From positions 150,571-214,570 of the forward strand of contig JABIFF010000016.1 in assembly GCA_018650845.1 (NCBI GenBank): a stretch of 64,000 nt of DNA. Direction: 5' to 3'. Below the pieces are notes generated by a model. The model had not been told where the DNA came from, did not search any database, and was given only the letters and a program-made list of their open reading frames with translations. The translations under genes were made by a program, and so were the position numbers. The stretch's first letter is position 1. Each line of letters starts with the position of its first letter. This DNA is from Chloroflexota bacterium. Its GTDB lineage: Bacteria; Chloroflexota; Dehalococcoidia; Lucifugimonadales; Lucifugimonadaceae. This document shows positions 26,244 to 32,997 of this stretch, in pieces.

Positions 26244-27209
26244 CTAAAGATTCGAAACATCGAGATCGAGAGAGTTCATCAGGTCGTCGAGTTCAGCTCG
26301 AGTGTCATCGCCAATTGGTGGACTAGGTGGTCGTACGTCGGCGGTGGTGATGAAGCCTCGTCGCTTCATGATCTCTTTTCGAATTGCGAGACTGATGCCT
26401 GCCGAGTTTTCGTAGCGAATGATAGGTATCCACTTATAGAAGAGTGCTCGCGCTCGTTCGATTTCGCCTTCAGAGATGTATTTGTGCATTGCGACCAGAA
26501 CTTCAGGGTAGGCAAAACCGGTCATTGTTCCGATTGCTCCGCGCTGAAGCTCTTCGAAAAGGAATGCGCCGCCGAGTCCACCGAAAATTCCCATCGAGCC
26601 GTCAGTGGCGTCGAGAACACGGGTGATTTTTTGGGGAGTTGGTGGGTCTTCTAGCTTGAGATATTTCGCATCGGGAAGTTCAGCGTGAAGTTTGCCGATG
26701 AACGCAGGGTCAAGATGTACTCCGGTTACGTCGGGCAAATCTTGAACCACGATAGGAATTTCGGTCGTTTCCTGAGCCGCTGCGTAGTAGGCGTATGTAG
26801 CTGGCTGGTTTGGCTTTGCCATTTTTGCGGGAGCGATCATTACTGCGGTCGCACCTGCCGATTGGGCGTCACGGACTCTCGATACCAACGCACGACCGCT
26901 TTCAGCGCTTGCGCCTACGGTAACGGTTAGATCATCGCCGGCTGCGGCTACTACCGCGTCGATGATTGGTGCTCGCTCGGCGTCAGTTAGTCGGTGAGCT
27001 TCGCCCATGACTCCTAGCGTTACGACTCCGGTGCAGTTTGCCGATCGTGCTGCGCCTAGCAGCCTTTTGAATGAATCGATATCGACATCACCGTTGGCGT
27101 CGAACGGAGTCGGCAACATGAAATGAATTCCGTCTAGTTTTCGTTCATCTGCCAATTCGGATAACTCCTGAATGTCGTTGATTGCTAAGGGCTGGCTAAT
27201 TGAAGCCAT
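26244..27209 (-). CDS. Dihydrodipicolinate synthase/N-acetylneuraminate lyase family protein
   Basis: 321 residues from ATG 27209. Longer in-frame extensions upstream would run antisense through the attenuator of the divergent gene and look unlike protein. TIM-barrel features: FMLPTPFDANGDVD, GVVTLGVMGEAHRLT (GTTGE-like), and the Schiff-base Lys185 in KYLKLEDPP. The usual catalytic Tyr region YNVP is QDLP here, so the Tyr is missing. The true dapA is at 59853; this one is therefore probably a different aldolase. Confidence 0.85.
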   Translation of the reverse strand: MASISQPLAINDIQELSELADERKLDGIHFMLPTPFDANGDVDIDSFKRLLGAARSANCTGVVTLGVMGEAHRLTDAERAPIIDAVVAAAGDDLTVTVGASAESGRALVSRVRDAQSAGATAVMIAPAKMAKPNQPATYAYYAAAQETTEIPIVVQDLPDVTGVHLDPAFIGKLHAELPDAKYLKLEDPPTPQKITRVLDATDGSMGIFGGLGGAFLFEELQRGAIGTMTGFAYPEVLVAMHKYISEGEIERARALFYKWIPIIRYENSAGISLAIRKEIMKRRGFITTADVRPPSPPIGDDTRAELDDLMNSLDLDVSNL

Positions 27210-27299
27210 GCGTATGGTGACCAAGTTCTGCGGCGTTCGCAAGATGCGTTGATAGTAGTTTGGCATTGTGCGATACACCAATGTGAGCCAGATGAGTGC

Positions 27300-27305
27300 T
27301 AGAAT
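27300..27305 (+). promoter_or_regulatory. Putative -10 box of a leaderless transcript for the cysteine leader
   Basis: TAGAAT ends eight bases before the ATG of the 15-codon leader, so transcription should begin at or next to that ATG. There is no ribosome site. A clear -35 box is not visible, so this is tentative. Confidence 0.4.
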
Positions 27306-27313
27306 CCCTGCTA

Positions 27314-27361
27314 ATGACGAACACGTACGTAATGAACATTTGCTGTTGTACTGGCTGCTAA
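27314..27361 (+). CDS. Cysteine-rich leader peptide (attenuator)
   Basis: Reading ATG at 27314 gives MTNTYVMNICCCTGC and then TAA at 27359-27361. Four of 15 codons are Cys, three of them consecutive (27341-27349). It has no Shine-Dalgarno, and a TAGAAT box lies eight bases upstream, so it is probably translated from a leaderless mRNA. It precedes a terminator and then a sulfite/nitrite reductase gene. The layout is that of a classical amino-acid attenuator sensing charged Cys-tRNA; cysteine-responsive upstream ORFs are known in mycobacteria. Confidence 0.8.
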   Translation: MTNTYVMNICCCTGC

Positions 27362-27402
27362 GCAGGGCCGGGCGCAATGACGCGTGATCGATTCAACCCT
27401 GC
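27362..27402 (+). promoter_or_regulatory. Candidate antiterminator stem
   Basis: GCAGGG at 27362-27367 starts directly after the leader stop and is complementary to CCCTGC at 27397-27402, which is the 5' arm of the terminator. An inner GCG/CGC stem can form in the loop. A ribosome stalled on the first three Cys codons would leave GCAGGG free; a ribosome at the stop codon would cover it and let the terminator form. Confidence 0.65.
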
Positions 27403-27429
27403 CTCCTTTTGAAACGGCAGGGTTTTTTT
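27395..27429 (+). terminator. Intrinsic terminator of the cysteine attenuator
   Basis: AACCCTGCC at 27395-27403, a 12-base loop, GGCAGGGTT at 27416-27424 and a run of seven T (27423-27429). Placed 70 bases upstream of the reductase start, on its own strand, it can only work as a regulated terminator. Confidence 0.9.
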
Positions 27430-27498
27430 ATTGAATTTTCGTACGGGAATAGTATTTGAGAGCGTATTCGCACTCAAAGGTGAAAGAGGATCTAAACG

Positions 27499-29289
27499 GT
27501 GACCACTGGAAGAGTTGATACGAAAGACTGGATTCCAAATCCAGACAACGCTCATGTGCTGAAGATTGATGGGCCTGAGATAGCTCATTTCGAGGATCAG
27601 GTGAAACTGTTCCAGGCGGGTGAGAAGGACGAGGTCGAGTTCCTTAGGTTCCGATTGCGTCAGGGTGTGTACGGTCAGCGTCAGCCTGATGCTCAGATGA
27701 TTCGAGTCAAGCTGCCTTTCGGTGGCGTAACGGCCGATCAGATGGATGTTCTTGGTGAAGTGGCCGAAAAGTACGCTCCTCTTAAGAAGGGCCACATCAC
27801 TACTCGAGAGAATGTGCAGTATCACCATGTTCCCCTTGCTGATTCGACCGATCTGCTGAGGGCGCTTGGCGATGCGGGAATGTCGACTCGTGAGGCTTGT
27901 GGAAACGTTGTTCGTAACGTAGTAGCTGCACCTTCAGCAGGTGTTGCTAAAGATGAAGCGTTCGATGTAACTCCTTACGCTGCGGCATACGCTCGGTACT
28001 TCTTACGACACCCAACTACGCAGAACATGCCTCGTAAATCGAAGGTTGCTTTCTCGGGTTCGGAAAAAGATGAAGCAATGGTGCTGATGCACGATGTTGG
28101 CATGATCGCTCGAATTCAGGATGGCAAGCGCGGTTTCAAGATTGTTGTCGGTGGTGGTCTTTCAACCAACGCAATGATGGCCAAGACGCTTCGAGAGTTC
28201 GTTCCTGCTGAAGATTTGATCAAGAACTGTGAAGCTGTGCTTCGTGTGTTCAATAATCAGGATGAAGAGCGAAAGAGCATTGCTAAGGCTCGAATCAAGT
28301 TCACGATTACCCGACTCGGTATCGACAAGTTTCGAGAGATGGTTGATGAAGAGCTTGCTGGCGATTGGGCGAACAAGGAAATTGATCTCGAATCGTTGAT
28401 GTTTGTCGATGATGAAGAGGCTGATGCTCCTGCTGTGCCTTCTGATGCCACTCCTGAGCCTGCCGACGATGCTGCTTACGCTAACTGGAAGCGCACTAAC
28501 GTTGAGGCTCAGCGACAGGATGGCTTCAACCTTGTCTACATTCGTGTAGAGCGTGGTGATGTTTACGCTAACCAGTGGTCGCAGCTTGGAGATATAGCTC
28601 GTAAGTTTGCTGGAGGTCGTGCTCGACTCGATCAGCAGCAGAACTTGGTTTACCGCTGGGTTCGCGACGAGTCGTTGTTCGACATGTATCAGGCTCTTGG
28701 GGCAATTGGTTTCAGCGCGGCGGGTCGAGAGACCATTCGTGACGTTGTTACCTGCCCGGGTACCGATTCTTGCAAGCTGGGTATTACTTCTTCAATGGGC
28801 TTGAACAAGGCTCTTGGCGAGACTCTCGACGGCATGGGCGATCTCGACCCGCTGGTTGAGAAGATGCACATTAAGGCGAGTGGTTGCCCGAACTCTTGTG
28901 GTCAGCACCACATCGCTAGCATCGGTTTCCACGGTGCTGTTGTGAAGGGGCCTGGCGGACAGGTTCCGGCTTACGAGCTGTTCCTCGGTGGACGATCGAA
29001 CGAAGCCGGTGGCACGAAGATTGGTGAACGAGTGAAGGCTCGTATTCCAGCCAAGCGTGCGCCTGAAGCGTTGAAGGCTGTTCTCGATACCTATCTTGCT
29101 GAGCGCAATGATGGTGAAGAGTTCGCTGACTTTATAGATCGATTCGGTGTTGCTAAGTTCGAAGAGGAATTTGGCAAGCTGAAGGCAGAGCTTGGTCCTT
29201 TGGATCGAGACAATATTCAGACTTACATGGACTGGGGTAAGACCGTGGTCTACAAGCTGGAACGTGGTGAGGGTGAGTGCGCAGTTTAG
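27499..29289 (+). CDS. sir: Ferredoxin-dependent siroheme sulfite/nitrite reductase, probably assimilatory sulfite reductase
   Basis: 596 residues from GTG 27499, with AAAGAGGA upstream. Two ferredoxin-like and two siroheme/[4Fe-4S] halves; the cluster ligands are CPGTDSC (C-x5-C) and CPNSC (C-x3-C). KKGHITTRENVQYHHVPL has Tyr108 and Cys134 near the siroheme, similar to the Tyr/Cys pair of mycobacterial SirA. Sequence alone does not separate sulfite from nitrite reductase, but the Cys-rich leader argues for sulfite, the last step before cysteine synthesis. A terminator follows. Confidence 0.9.
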   Translation: MTTGRVDTKDWIPNPDNAHVLKIDGPEIAHFEDQVKLFQAGEKDEVEFLRFRLRQGVYGQRQPDAQMIRVKLPFGGVTADQMDVLGEVAEKYAPLKKGHITTRENVQYHHVPLADSTDLLRALGDAGMSTREACGNVVRNVVAAPSAGVAKDEAFDVTPYAAAYARYFLRHPTTQNMPRKSKVAFSGSEKDEAMVLMHDVGMIARIQDGKRGFKIVVGGGLSTNAMMAKTLREFVPAEDLIKNCEAVLRVFNNQDEERKSIAKARIKFTITRLGIDKFREMVDEELAGDWANKEIDLESLMFVDDEEADAPAVPSDATPEPADDAAYANWKRTNVEAQRQDGFNLVYIRVERGDVYANQWSQLGDIARKFAGGRARLDQQQNLVYRWVRDESLFDMYQALGAIGFSAAGRETIRDVVTCPGTDSCKLGITSSMGLNKALGETLDGMGDLDPLVEKMHIKASGCPNSCGQHHIASIGFHGAVVKGPGGQVPAYELFLGGRSNEAGGTKIGERVKARIPAKRAPEALKAVLDTYLAERNDGEEFADFIDRFGVAKFEEEFGKLKAELGPLDRDNIQTYMDWGKTVVYKLERGEGECAV

Positions 29290-29327
29290 TTAGCATTCAT
29301 CTAGCTCTCTTGCGATAGCGAAATAAA

Positions 29328-29366
29328 AAACGGGCGACTGCAATTCTGCGGTCGCCCGTTTGGTTT
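29328..29366 (+). terminator. Intrinsic terminator after the siroheme reductase
   Basis: AAACGGGCGAC at 29328-29338 and GTCGCCCGTTT at 29351-29361 form an 11-base stem, followed by GGTTT. Ends transcription 38 bases after the stop. Confidence 0.85.
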
Positions 29367-29417
29367 AACGGAGTCGGGTGTGAGGTTGGGCTGTACAGAT
29401 ATTTCGTACTGTCCCGA

Positions 29418-29446
29418 GATTCTGAATCGAGTTCAGAATGACGGGA
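29418..29446 (-). repeat. Dispersed palindromic repeat, family 1
   Basis: GATTCTGAATCGAG then TTCAGAATGACG: same unit as at 5736 but in the opposite orientation. Confidence 0.8.
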
Positions 29447-29577
29447 GGGCTTCAGTGTTTTTACATGTCCTGAGCGGCAGTCGAGGGATCTGGGCTGGTG
29501 GGGCAGATGTGGCACGTTCAGATGAGTGCGGGAGAGGTCGCTGAAGCTGAATGACGCTTCATATGGGGGGGAGAAAG

Positions 29578-29603
29578 ATCCTGAAATGAATTCAGGATGA
29601 CGA
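29578..29603 (-). repeat. Dispersed palindromic repeat, family 1 (variant)
   Basis: GATCCTGAA, centre ATGAA-like, TTCAGGATGACG. It ends 12 bases before the stop of the next minus-strand gene. Confidence 0.75.
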
Positions 29604-29615
29604 GGAGTGCTGTCG

Positions 29616-30110
29616 TTACTTTTTATCGTCGTCGTCGGGTGAGCCGAAGTCGATTATTTTTCCTTGGTCGCGCCGGGAAGGCTTTTCTTCGATTCTTCGT
29701 CCACGCCAGTATTTAACTTCAGGTTCGCTGGCTTTAGTTTTTTCGGAAGAACGTCCTCGTCCGAACATGCCGGAACCAGAGCTACCGGTACGTGGTGAGC
29801 CCTTACGGAACCAGAGCATGTAACCAATGACTAGCAACGCCACACCGAGGATTGCGAGTGGCAGCGTTGCTGCTGGAAGAAATGCTGCGACTGCAATGAG
29901 TAACAGGCCGCCGATAATCAGATTCCCGGGATTGAATCTGATGGTTTTTTTTGGCTTGGAACGCTTAGTTTTGGCAACGGTGGTAGAGAACGGCTCGAAT
30001 GCTCGATGCTTTCCTGCTGGACGCTCTCGATCGTTTGATGGACCGGCATCTTCTTTGGCTTTTTCGAGTATTTCGTCTATTTCACGTTCGAATTTTGACA
30101 TGTCTGGCAT
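29616..30110 (-). CDS. Membrane protein with charged termini (unknown function)
   Basis: 164 residues. A charged N-terminal segment (MSKFEREIDEILEKAKED) precedes a basic stretch, two adjacent hydrophobic segments at about 63-80 and 84-102, and a Ser/Gly/Arg-rich tail ending DDDDKK. Resembles small conserved membrane proteins with an N-terminal coiled helix. Met4 is an alternative start. Divergent from hemQ. Confidence 0.6.
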   Translation of the reverse strand: MPDMSKFEREIDEILEKAKEDAGPSNDRERPAGKHRAFEPFSTTVAKTKRSKPKKTIRFNPGNLIIGGLLLIAVAAFLPAATLPLAILGVALLVIGYMLWFRKGSPRTGSSGSGMFGRGRSSEKTKASEPEVKYWRGRRIEEKPSRRDQGKIIDFGSPDDDDKK

Positions 30111-30215
30111 TAGTGAATACTACCTAGTAGATGGAGCTCGCGTTGTTATACTCGAATTTCAATTACTGCAATCTTCGCGCAGTACCACCCAAAACTGTTC
30201 AATTTACGAAGAAAT

Positions 30216-30887
30216 ATGCCAGACATCGAATACGATAATTTTCTAAAGATCACTCTCTTTAAGCTTAGTTCTGAATTTCGGCGTTTGGACGCTGACGAGC
30301 GTTCGAAAGCTAAGCAAGAGTTTGCTGGTCTGATCGCTGACAACTCATCTGACGACGAAATACGCACCTACAGTACCGTTGGCACACGGGCCGATGCTGA
30401 ACTGATGTTGGTCCAGGATTCTGCTTCGGTCGATACGTTCCATAAACTCTCGAAGGCTATTAACCACTCGGTGCTTGGTAGCTATCTTGAGCAGTCGTAT
30501 TCGTACTTGTCTATCAGGCGCAAGAGCCGGTACAAGCACGGCGGTGGCGCTCCGAAGCTAAAGGAAGATTACAAGTACATGGTTATCTATCCGATGACCA
30601 AGACTCGACCGTGGTACGAGAAGTCGATGAAGGAACGTCAGGAGATGATGAACGATCATTTCCGTGTGGGTAAGGATTACCCAATGGTGAAGATCAACAC
30701 GTCTTATGCGTTTGGTCTCGACGATACCGAGTTCGTACTTAGTTTTGAGATGGATGATCCGTCGGATTTCACGTCATTGGTTATGGACTTGCGTGAGGTT
30801 CCAGCGGCTCAGTACACGATGACTGAGATTCCGATTTTCACGACGATCAAGATGCCAATAGCCGAAGCACTGGATGCGATGGCTTAG
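30216..30887 (+). CDS. hemQ: Coproheme decarboxylase / chlorite-dismutase-family protein HemQ
   Basis: 223 residues. The ferredoxin-like tandem of the family is seen in DAELMLVQDSASVDTFHKL and in the C-terminal TSYAFGLDDTEFVLSFEMDD, with the typical YMVIYPMTKTRPWY (catalytic Tyr region), MKERQEMMNDHFRVG and LREVPAAQYT. HemQ decarboxylates coproheme III to heme b in the coproporphyrin-dependent route used by Gram-positives and relatives, which fits a Chloroflexota host. Confidence 0.92.
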   Translation: MPDIEYDNFLKITLFKLSSEFRRLDADERSKAKQEFAGLIADNSSDDEIRTYSTVGTRADAELMLVQDSASVDTFHKLSKAINHSVLGSYLEQSYSYLSIRRKSRYKHGGGAPKLKEDYKYMVIYPMTKTRPWYEKSMKERQEMMNDHFRVGKDYPMVKINTSYAFGLDDTEFVLSFEMDDPSDFTSLVMDLREVPAAQYTMTEIPIFTTIKMPIAEALDAMA

Positions 30888-30897
30888 GGTAGGGCGT

Positions 30898-30923
30898 GTC
30901 ATTCTGAACTTGATTCAGAATCG
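30898..30923 (+). repeat. Dispersed palindromic repeat, family 1
   Basis: GTCATTCTGAAC plus TTGATTCAGAATC, same orientation as at 5736. It starts 11 bases after the hemQ stop and faces the reversed copy at 30997. Confidence 0.8.
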
Positions 30924-30996
30924 TGGGCAAAGGTACGAATCTAGTGGATTTATCCGAGGTTCGGGCGAGTGGTTGTCGATTCTCGCTGTTCACGCT

Positions 30997-31021
30997 GATT
31001 CTGAATCGAGTTCAGAATGAC
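30997..31021 (-). repeat. Dispersed palindromic repeat, family 1
   Basis: GATTCTGAATCGAG plus TTCAGAATGAC. With the copy at 30898 it forms a pair of inverted units about 75 bases apart. Confidence 0.8.
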
Positions 31022-31056
31022 AATGGCGATTTGTGCTGATGTTTCACCCTGCTGTA

Positions 31057-31094
31057 GATCCCTCGACTCCGAGGGCTCCGCTCGGGAAATCGGA
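31057..31094 (+). repeat. Dispersed repeat, family 2
   Basis: AGATCCCTCGACTCCG, then GGCTCCGCTCGGGAAATCGG. Close to the copies at 13041 and 42684. Confidence 0.75.
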
Positions 31095-31134
31095 AATTGG
31101 TTATTCGGCGCAAAAGGCTCGAATGTGAGATAAC

Positions 31135-31169
31135 AAAAAAAGCCCCAGCGAATTTGCTGGGGCTTTTTT
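31135..31169. terminator. Bidirectional intrinsic terminator
   Basis: AAAAAAGCCCCAGC and GCTGGGGCTTTTTT pair with a six-base loop; A and T runs flank both sides. It lies 18 bases past the ferredoxin stop (minus strand) and can also stop read-through from hemQ. Confidence 0.92.
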
Positions 31170-31186
31170 ATTCGTAAATCTACGAG

Positions 31187-31456
31187 TTAGGAGGCGTTTG
31201 CGCCTGGCTCCGAGGAGTCGTAATCGTAGTCGTAGTTCAGCTTGATGAACTCGTTCTGATCTGCTGGAACCTGATCTTCAGGGAAGATGGCGTTCACTGG
31301 GCATACTGGTTCGCAGGCTGCACAGTCGATACATTCATCTGGGCTGATGAAAAGCTGGTTGTCGCCAGGCTTAGAGTAAATACAGTCGACCGGACATACG
31401 TCCACGCACGCACCGTCCATTACGTCGACACAATCCTTGGCGATGATGTAGGTCAT
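31187..31456 (-). CDS. fdxA: 7Fe ferredoxin ([3Fe-4S][4Fe-4S])
   Basis: 89 residues. Cys9-x7-Cys17-x3-Cys21-Pro and Cys42-x2-Cys45-x2-Cys48-x3-Cys52-Pro give the classic 7Fe arrangement. The C-terminal tail is acidic (YDYDYDSSEP). A small cytoplasmic electron carrier; the siroheme reductase about 2 kb away is one conceivable partner, but nothing in the sequence shows this. Confidence 0.93.
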   Translation of the reverse strand: MTYIIAKDCVDVMDGACVDVCPVDCIYSKPGDNQLFISPDECIDCAACEPVCPVNAIFPEDQVPADQNEFIKLNYDYDYDSSEPGANAS

Positions 31457-31554
31457 CCGATGAGGCTCCTGAGAATGTTGCGACCAGTTCCTGTTTGGTC
31501 GACTTTATGGCAAATCCACGGCAGATTATACGTTTCCGCAATCCGTCGTAAATA

Positions 31555-31590
31555 GGCTGGCACTACCGTCTTTGTGAGGAAATGCCAGCC
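31555..31590 (-). terminator. Possible terminator hairpin after the A-type Fe-S gene
   Basis: GGCTGGCA at 31555-31562 and TGCCAGCC at 31583-31590 with a 20-base loop. T run on the minus side is weak, so this may be an attenuating hairpin instead. Confidence 0.4.
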
Positions 31591-31620
31591 GAGATTACAA
31601 ACTAAAGAATTGAAGGGCGA

Positions 31621-32019
31621 TTAGTGTCCGCCGCAGGCGCATCCACCGCCGCCGCCGCCACCACAGCCGCCGCCGCCTCCACCACCGCAACCACCACCAC
31701 CACAGCCGCAGCCGGATGAGAAGTTGGGGTTAGAGATTACGAAGCCTGAGCGTTCGAATCCTTCAACATAATCGATGCTCGAACCTTCGAGCATTGGGGC
31801 GCTTTCGTCATCGACTAGTGCCTTGACGGTTCCCTCTACGATTGTGTCGGATTCAGAAGGTGTCTCTTCCAGCCCGAATACATATTCGATGCCACCGTGT
31901 TCGTCGGTTGCAACAGCGATACGAAGGTACTGGCCTTCAGCATCCTGTTCTTTTAGGACTTCCAGCAGCTTAGTTGTTGCTGCCTCAGTGAATTCTACAA
32001 CGGTCGTTGAACTGACCAT
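31621..32019 (-). CDS. A-type iron-sulfur carrier-like protein (HesB/IscA/ErpA) with Gly/Cys-rich tail
   Basis: 132 residues. The fold is seen in VEFTEAATTKLLEVLKEQ, YLRIAVATDEHGGIEYVFGLEE and GSSIDYVEGFERSGFVISNPN. The first conserved Cys of the family (usually in GGCSG) is absent; HGG stands there. The tail from residue 103 is almost only Gly with six Cys (104, 106, 111, 119, 127, 129) and a final His, far beyond the usual CGCG. Could bind several metal ions or clusters. Near a ferredoxin gene, same strand. Confidence 0.85.
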   Translation of the reverse strand: MVSSTTVVEFTEAATTKLLEVLKEQDAEGQYLRIAVATDEHGGIEYVFGLEETPSESDTIVEGTVKALVDDESAPMLEGSSIDYVEGFERSGFVISNPNFSSGCGCGGGGCGGGGGGGCGGGGGGGCACGGH

Positions 32020-32326
32020 TTGGTACTCCAGATTGCCTTACGTAAGGTGGTAATGAGTTCTATTAACTACTTTACGCGCATTTTCGGTAAAAAGTACAGG
32101 CGTCGAATATGAGGATTGCAGAGGTGGAATGTCACATTAATGACCCATCCTGTTTGCCCCAGAAAGCGAATTTCGGCGGTATAATTCCTCTAAGTGGTTG
32201 CATTTCGACATGCTTTTGACTGCCGATTGCGGTGCCGCTTGGGAATGAATTATTTCTTTTCCGAAATCACTCTACTCGAACGCTCACGCGTTCTAAATTG
32301 TAGACCCATGAACCTCATTAGGAAAA
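32020..32326. other. Divergent promoter region between the A-type Fe-S gene and the Lrp gene
   Basis: 307 bases. A perfect 12-base palindrome CCTTACGTAAGG (32036-32047) lies 17 bases upstream of the Fe-S gene. A TATAAT at 32180-32185 is a likely -10 for the Lrp gene, but no good -35 is visible. GAACGC-TCAC-GCGTTC (32278-32293) can form a hairpin in the Lrp leader. No gene seen. Confidence 0.5.
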
Positions 32327-32782
32327 TTGGATAAAGCCCGAATGGATGAACTCGATCGTAAGATAATTAGCCTTCTTGAACGTGACGGGCGGGCATCAAA
32401 TGCTCGAATTGCTCGTGATGTTGGTGTTAGTGAAGGCACAGTTCGCAGACGTTTGAAGCGTTTGATCAACGAACAGATCATCAATGTTATTGCGCTTCCG
32501 GACCCTCGAAAGCTGGGATACAACTCAGAAGCTCTCATCGGTGTGCAGGTCGACCCTGACAAAGTCGATGAAGTCGCTTCAAAAATGGCGAACCTCGAAC
32601 ACACTCGCTGGGTGACAGTTACCACTGGTACGTACGATGTATTCGCGTGGGCAACACTGCCAAACGCTGAATCGCTCGGTCGATTCCTTCGGGATGAAGT
32701 CGGTGCTATCGATGGTGTACGACGCACTGAGACCTTCGTAAACCTTCAGGTTATGAAGCGAGAATTCGGTATCCCTGCGTAA
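32327..32782 (+). CDS. Lrp/AsnC-family transcriptional regulator
   Basis: 151 residues from TTG 32327, or ATG 32342. Winged helix: LDRKIISLLERDGRASNARIARDVGVSEGTVRRRLKRL; then the RAM/ASNC ligand domain, ending TETFVNLQVMKREFG. Such proteins sense amino acids and control their metabolism. It is alone, with its own terminator, and divergent from the A-type Fe-S gene. Ligand unknown. Confidence 0.92.
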   Translation: MDKARMDELDRKIISLLERDGRASNARIARDVGVSEGTVRRRLKRLINEQIINVIALPDPRKLGYNSEALIGVQVDPDKVDEVASKMANLEHTRWVTVTTGTYDVFAWATLPNAESLGRFLRDEVGAIDGVRRTETFVNLQVMKREFGIPA

Positions 32783-32806
32783 GCAGCTATTGTTGAATGT
32801 GTGATG

Positions 32807-32838
32807 ACGAGGCACTTTTTGAGAAGTGCCTCGTTTTA
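32807..32838 (+). terminator. Intrinsic terminator after the Lrp gene
   Basis: ACGAGGCACTT at 32807-32817 and AAGTGCCTCGT at 32824-32834, then TTTT. Confidence 0.88.
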
Positions 32839-32856
32839 GTTAACTGGTTAATTAAC
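32839..32856. promoter_or_regulatory. Tandem palindromes upstream of bioY (possible operator)
   Basis: GTTAAC (32839-32844) and the 10-base perfect palindrome GTTAATTAAC (32847-32856) lie about 140 bases before bioY. Biotin regulators of the BirA type use GTTAAC-like half sites, but the spacing here differs, so this is only a hint. Confidence 0.3.
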
Positions 32857-32880
32857 ACTTCAACGGTGGTCAGGAAATAT

Positions 32881-32950
32881 AATCAGTTGCCAACGTTGTG
32901 TTTGTGTTCGTAATTGCACGCTTCTACGTGCACACTGATATCAACTGATT
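32881..32950 (+). promoter_or_regulatory. Structured leader before bioY
   Basis: AATCAGTTG (32881-32889) pairs with CAACTGATT (32942-32950). Inside are CAACGTTG (32891-32898) and a TGCACG/CGTGCA hairpin (32915-32932). It could be a regulatory RNA or overlapping operator sites; I do not recognise a known riboswitch. Confidence 0.4.
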
Positions 32951-32997
32951 TCCAGTTATGAATTAGCGAGGTCATGCCTGACCTTATGGAGAGAACG

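Larger units (their letters stand above)
29290..29615. other. Intergenic region with terminator and dispersed repeats
   Basis: 326 bases between the reductase and a convergent membrane-protein gene. It holds the terminator at 29328-29366, two family 1 palindromes (29418-29446 and 29578-29603) and a reversed partial family 2 unit near 29472-29498. No gene is recognisable. Confidence 0.7.

Noticed and set aside
27210-27377. N-terminal extension of the DapA-like gene to 27377
   Set aside because: Runs antisense to the attenuator, adds a non-conserved sequence; family fold starts after Met 27209.
31621-31710. Short Gly/Cys codon repeat resembling a repeat array or CRISPR
   Set aside because: It is in frame and part of the A-type protein tail; no regular spacers.
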